A DNA stretch of 64,000 nt, taken from Coptis chinensis. Lineage: Eukaryota > Streptophyta > Magnoliopsida > Ranunculales > Ranunculaceae. The position numbers were made by a program, and so were the translations under genes. This document shows, one piece after another, positions 60,521 through 64,000 of this stretch. The stretch lies in NCBI GenBank assembly GCA_015680905.1, contig CM027379.1, positions 90,295,501 through 90,359,500 on the forward strand, read 5' to 3'. The notes beneath the pieces were generated by a model. That model made no database searches and was not told where the DNA came from. It saw only the letters and a program-made list of their open reading frames with translations. The number at the start of each line of letters is the position of its first letter. The stretch's first letter is position 1.

Positions 60521-61671
60521 TGATAAGTACCCGTGATATATGTAGGCACTTTATAATATCATTCATGCTTAATTGCGTATTTTTTATGTAAAAATATGAA
60601 TCATTTTATTTATTCCATAGCATTATGCACATATTTTTGTCATAACGGATTATTTGCATGTATGTGCAAGTTTTTTGGAAAAGTCCTATGCAAAATAACT
60701 TATATTAATTTGGTTTAACATTTTTTGTAGAAAATAAATATGTTGTTCAAAGCCCAATCAAAGCCCGACCCCATGAGCCAAAGAGGATCATTTAAATAAT
60801 CAATAATCAATAAGTGCAGGTGCCGACTAGCAAAGTCGGTATAACCTTTGGGTGATGATACCATAGTTAAAGGGCTCGAACCCGCCCACATCAAAAGAGT
60901 TCTTGATCTCATTTAAAACAGGCTTATCAATCAAAATAATAATAATAATAATAAGTGAGAGCTCATGAAATAAATTGTGCTATCAAGAATGGAAGCAAAT
61001 GTTAGTTAATTGATCATTATGAAAGGAAATCAAGAAAGGATAATTGCAACTACCACCATATATTCTTACAATTTTCACTACATTAAATATCCTCATTTCC
61101 ATTAATTATTTATTCCCTTGATTTCATTATATCAAGTCATTCCTTAATACCTTATATTCTTACCACCATATATAATACCTTATATCCTTGCCACATTCCT
61201 AATTCAAAACCATATCATTCCATTTTATCTTTTATTTGATTACCAATTAATATTTCATTCCTTTCTCATGCCTTGATAATATCTCTTTCATATTCCATTT
61301 CATAAATTCTTTTCTATTATTGTGAGGGAGTAATATTCACATCCAATTAATATTGCACACGTGTCCAGCATATACAGAACTACCAACCAACCTCACATAC
61401 TCATCCTGCGAGCTTGCTTCAAAGTGACTCGAGTCGAGTAAGCGATCTCACCCAGAAGCGACCTCCATAGCACTTAATCCTCTTGGCCACAATGGCTCGC
61501 AACGTATGTCTTCACTACAACCATCAAGACCGAGACTTCAAGCACGCTTAACAATAAATGTCCTTAACTCACCATCAAGGCTCACAAGTGACCTGAAGAT
61601 CTGGATCTGACCTGACACAGGAAAGCAAGAGGTGCAGGCACCTTGCCTATATAAAGAGGATGAGGAACTAC
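60521..61671 (+). repeat. LTR-like segment with TATA box, cut by CACTA
   Basis: It begins TGATAAGTACCCGTGATATA, the TGATAAG start shared by the A and B LTRs and known from other Tat/Athila LTRs. CTATATAAAGAGGATG near 61648 is a strong TATA-like motif about 1.13 kb in, a usual U3 length. The CACTA element starts at 61672, so the rest would be beyond the window. An AAT repeat lies at 60937-60955. No partner LTR is visible. Confidence 0.45.
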
Positions 61672-61699
61672 CACTACTACAAAAAATCTCATATACCAC

Positions 61700-62150
61700 T
61701 GTTATTTACAGTGGTAAAAAGCCTTTAGCCACTGTTTTCATACCGTGGTAACAACCACCGTGACAAATACTTCTAACAAAACCGTGGGGAAAAATATCTC
61801 TTATATACCACGGTTTTTAGTAAAACAGTGGTATTAGAATTTACAAACCGTGGTTAATAGCCCGAAAAGTCTGCTATATTCGATGTGAACCGTGGGAAAT
61901 ATGATGATATATACCACGGTTGGATACAAACCGTGGGTTATATGTTGCAAACCGTGGGAAATAAATATGATATATACCACGGTTGGATACAAACCGTGGG
62001 TTATATGTTGCAAACCGTGGGAAATAAATATGATATATACCACGGTTGGATATAAACCGTGGGTTATATAAACTGATATATACCACGTTTACAAACCGTG
62101 GGAAATAAATATAATATATACCACGGTTGGATATAAACCGTGGTTTATAG
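61700..62150. repeat. Subterminal repeats of the CACTA, 63-bp period
   Basis: The motif CCACGGTTGGATA recurs at 61914, 61977 and 62040, a 63-bp period, with partial copies on each side. Within a unit, CCACGGT and ACCGTGG alternate in both orientations. Such arrays are usual transposase-binding sites. Open frames read across them are artefacts. Confidence 0.9.
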
Positions 62151-62560
62151 TCTTTTTTTTTAAATAAAAGCCCCTAATTATTTGATTCTAATCATATTCA
62201 TTCAACCCAACAACCTGCCCATTTTCACCATATATATCCACACTGGATTTAAAACACATTGCTCAAATGAACAATTCATAGTGCAACACAAACAAAAGAA
62301 ATAAATTTAGGCGTCCAACACGAAGACATTGAATTGCTAAAAGAGTTTTGAACTTTTTTTGAGTCATCAATAATGAAAGAAACATCCAAATTTACTTGTT
62401 CTATCAAAATAATAATGACATAACTTGTTGCATCAATCAAAAAACAATCTATTTGTTCTATCTAAAATATAAAAAAAAATGGTGAGACCAAGCACCACAC
62501 CTTAACCTGGAATGGGTCAAAACCTAGCTAAGACTTCGGCGGCTTGGCTCAAACACTCCA

Positions 62561-64000
62561 TTATCTTTGGATGAATCTAAGAATTTCAAGTCGAACAACA
62601 TCAAGTTCCTCTTGTGTGTATGTAGCTTTGAGAGATAGATTTGTCATCTGCGATCAAAAATCAAAAGTATATAATAACTAAAAAAGGAAGAGTAACACAA
62701 AATATAGAATACTAGTGTATGACCGAATTATACCTTATTTTCAAAAGAATTATCTGAACAAGCTTCTATTATTTCTCTCATAAACTTCATTACGTAATAC
62801 CCACACTCTTTACTACTAGGTTGGTACGGGCCCTAAGTACAAACATGGAAAATATTCATAAGTATATATTTTTCCAAATACACAGTATGTATGTATAAGA
62901 ATTTAATTTGTTTATTACCATAATATTCTCCCACTTCACTGGACCTTTACTTCCTTTCCCTTCAAGTCTTTCTATTTTCATGACCGCACTTCAAAATAAG
63001 ATCAATGTAAAACCTAATTAGCAAGTAAAAGATAAGCACGTAATGATCTAATTATTTCATATACATACACACTCATGACAAACCTGTTAAAATAGATATC
63101 CATATCATTAGAGGGCAGATTATGCATCGAATCCAACCAATTAAAAGTCATCCGCGATAAATTAATGGCAATCAAAACCCAATGTCCACTACAAAAAGAT
63201 CAGAGGCATGTGTGGTTAAAAAAGAAAAATTAGACATTAAAACTACAATATACATTTCAATGAAAATGATAAAACATGGATAGTATTAAAAATATAAGAC
63301 AATATCCTTACCCTGGATTATAAGGGATAAGAACAACTCTTTTTACCACTTGTATTCTGCAAGCTCTCCACGATAATTTGAGTTTTCTCATTCCCATTAG
63401 CTCTTGTGAAAGATAAAGGGTTTACAAATCCGGCGACACATCCGCGACAACTCACAAATTAGTCATAAAGAATCCTAGAGAAAAAAAAAATAAACAATCA
63501 TAATTACTAAAACTAAAGATGAATATCTAAGATTTCACGATAACACCAACAATGAAATTTTGTAGATATTCTAACCTCATGTATACCACCAAAATAGCAG
63601 CATCTAACCAACCCATGTTACATACATCCATTATATCGCTTTTTTCTCCATAATGAAACTACCCATATTATCTCCAAACAATTCTCCTCCCTCTTGGAAA
63701 ATGTATCGAACCTTGGTCCCCCTGGAAGCTCCATATTGAGGAATCCCACAAAACTAATCTATTGCACCTTGATTATGACCATCACTAGTTTGATTTTTAC
63801 TTCCCTAAATTAAAAATTCAGAACAACCAATTATTAAAAGAGAAGCCAAATTCAGAAATCTATCATATAACTTCATATAAAAGAATCTTGTTATTTACCT
63901 CAATGTCGTCTTTATAATAGACATGGTCCTTTGGCCAAGGAACTTGTGCGCCAAGAGCATCTGCGACATATCTAAGCTCCTCATTCACTTGTATAGGAAG
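62561..64000 (-). CDS. CACTA-encoded Ulp1-like (C48) cysteine protease protein, partial
   Basis: A multi-exon gene whose N-terminal part lies beyond the right edge. Exons read from the right: 63899-64000+ (VNEELRYVADALGAQVPWPK), about 63576-63760 (IMDVCNMGWLDAAILVVYMR), about 63312-63410 (ending VVLIPYNPG), 63084-63188 (GHWVLIAINLSRMTFNWLDS), 62919-62988, 62734-62832 (SKECGYYVMKFMREI) and 62561-62647 (TYTQEELDVVRLEILRFIQR, stop). The catalytic His (GHW), Asp (WLD) and Cys (ECGYY) of the Ulp1 family are present in order. GT/AG borders fit the reading frames, with PNPGG-type joining at 63312/63188. One extra A near 63640 seems to shift the frame. Such genes accompany the transposase in many plant CACTA elements; the role is unclear. 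Confidence 0.8.

Larger units (their letters stand above)
61672..64000. mobile_element. CACTA element, left end, running off the window
   Basis: It starts CACTACTACAAAAAATC, a CACTA-type terminal repeat, then subterminal repeats with the ACCGTGG / CCACGGT motif, then a gene encoding a Ulp1-type protease on the minus strand. The other end and the transposase are outside the window. The left flanking triplet is TAC. Confidence 0.88.

Noticed and set aside
61834-62086. Two minus-strand open frames of about 70 codons with repeated HGLYP / NPRF phrases
   Set aside because: They are read through the 63-bp subterminal tandem repeats; a 63-base period keeps any frame open.
1-64000. CRISPR arrays, tRNA, rRNA and bacterial-type operons
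   Set aside because: No regularly spaced repeats with unique spacers, no cloverleaf or rRNA sequence was recognised; the DNA is plant nuclear.

Overview
This is plant nuclear DNA made almost entirely of transposable elements nested inside one another. The families all point to an angiosperm, probably a eudicot: a plant LINE with a DUF4283-type ORF1, Athila-like Ty3/gypsy elements, PIF/Harbinger, hAT, CACTA and MITE-type DNA elements. The sequence is A+T-rich with many TA microsatellites. I see no intact host gene, tRNA, rRNA or CRISPR array. The species cannot be told from the window.

Left part (1-7260, minus strand): a decayed LINE whose 3' end lies beyond the left edge. ORF1 (DUF4283-like domain, zinc knuckle, AT-hook) and ORF2 (APE endonuclease, reverse transcriptase, zf-RVT) are readable in pieces. 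A hAT element (2759-5186, 8-bp target duplication) is inserted in ORF2, and that hAT holds a solo LTR (3373-4890, 5-bp target duplication). Next come about 1.4 kb without genes and a Mutator-type MITE (8669-9339, 9-bp target duplication).

Central part (9501-59779): a single PIF/Harbinger element of about 3.4 kb blown up to 50 kb. Its Myb-like ORF1 is at the left and its DDE transposase at the right. Between them sits an Athila-like retrotransposon on the plus strand (11086-57947, 5-bp duplication GTTTT), called element B here. Element B carries a solo LTR in its pol gene (18588-20086), a CACTA element in its integrase (20466-25360) that has picked up fragments of host genes, small TIR elements in TA microsatellites, and a second Athila-like element on the minus strand (32450-54465). 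This second element (outer A) contains a third, younger one on the plus strand (42430-52727, inner A, duplication TGGTG). Both A elements keep gag, protease and a downstream ORF, but have no reverse transcriptase, RNase H or integrase, so they look non-autonomous.

Right part (59780-64000): about 0.7 kb without genes, an LTR-like stretch with a TATA box, and from 61672 the end of a CACTA element with 63-bp subterminal repeats. Its minus-strand gene encodes a Ulp1-type cysteine protease in several exons and runs off the window.

Order of events read from the nesting: LINE, then hAT, then solo LTR on the left; Harbinger, then B, then outer A, then inner A in the centre. LTR pairs look progressively more alike from B to outer A to inner A, which agrees with this order.
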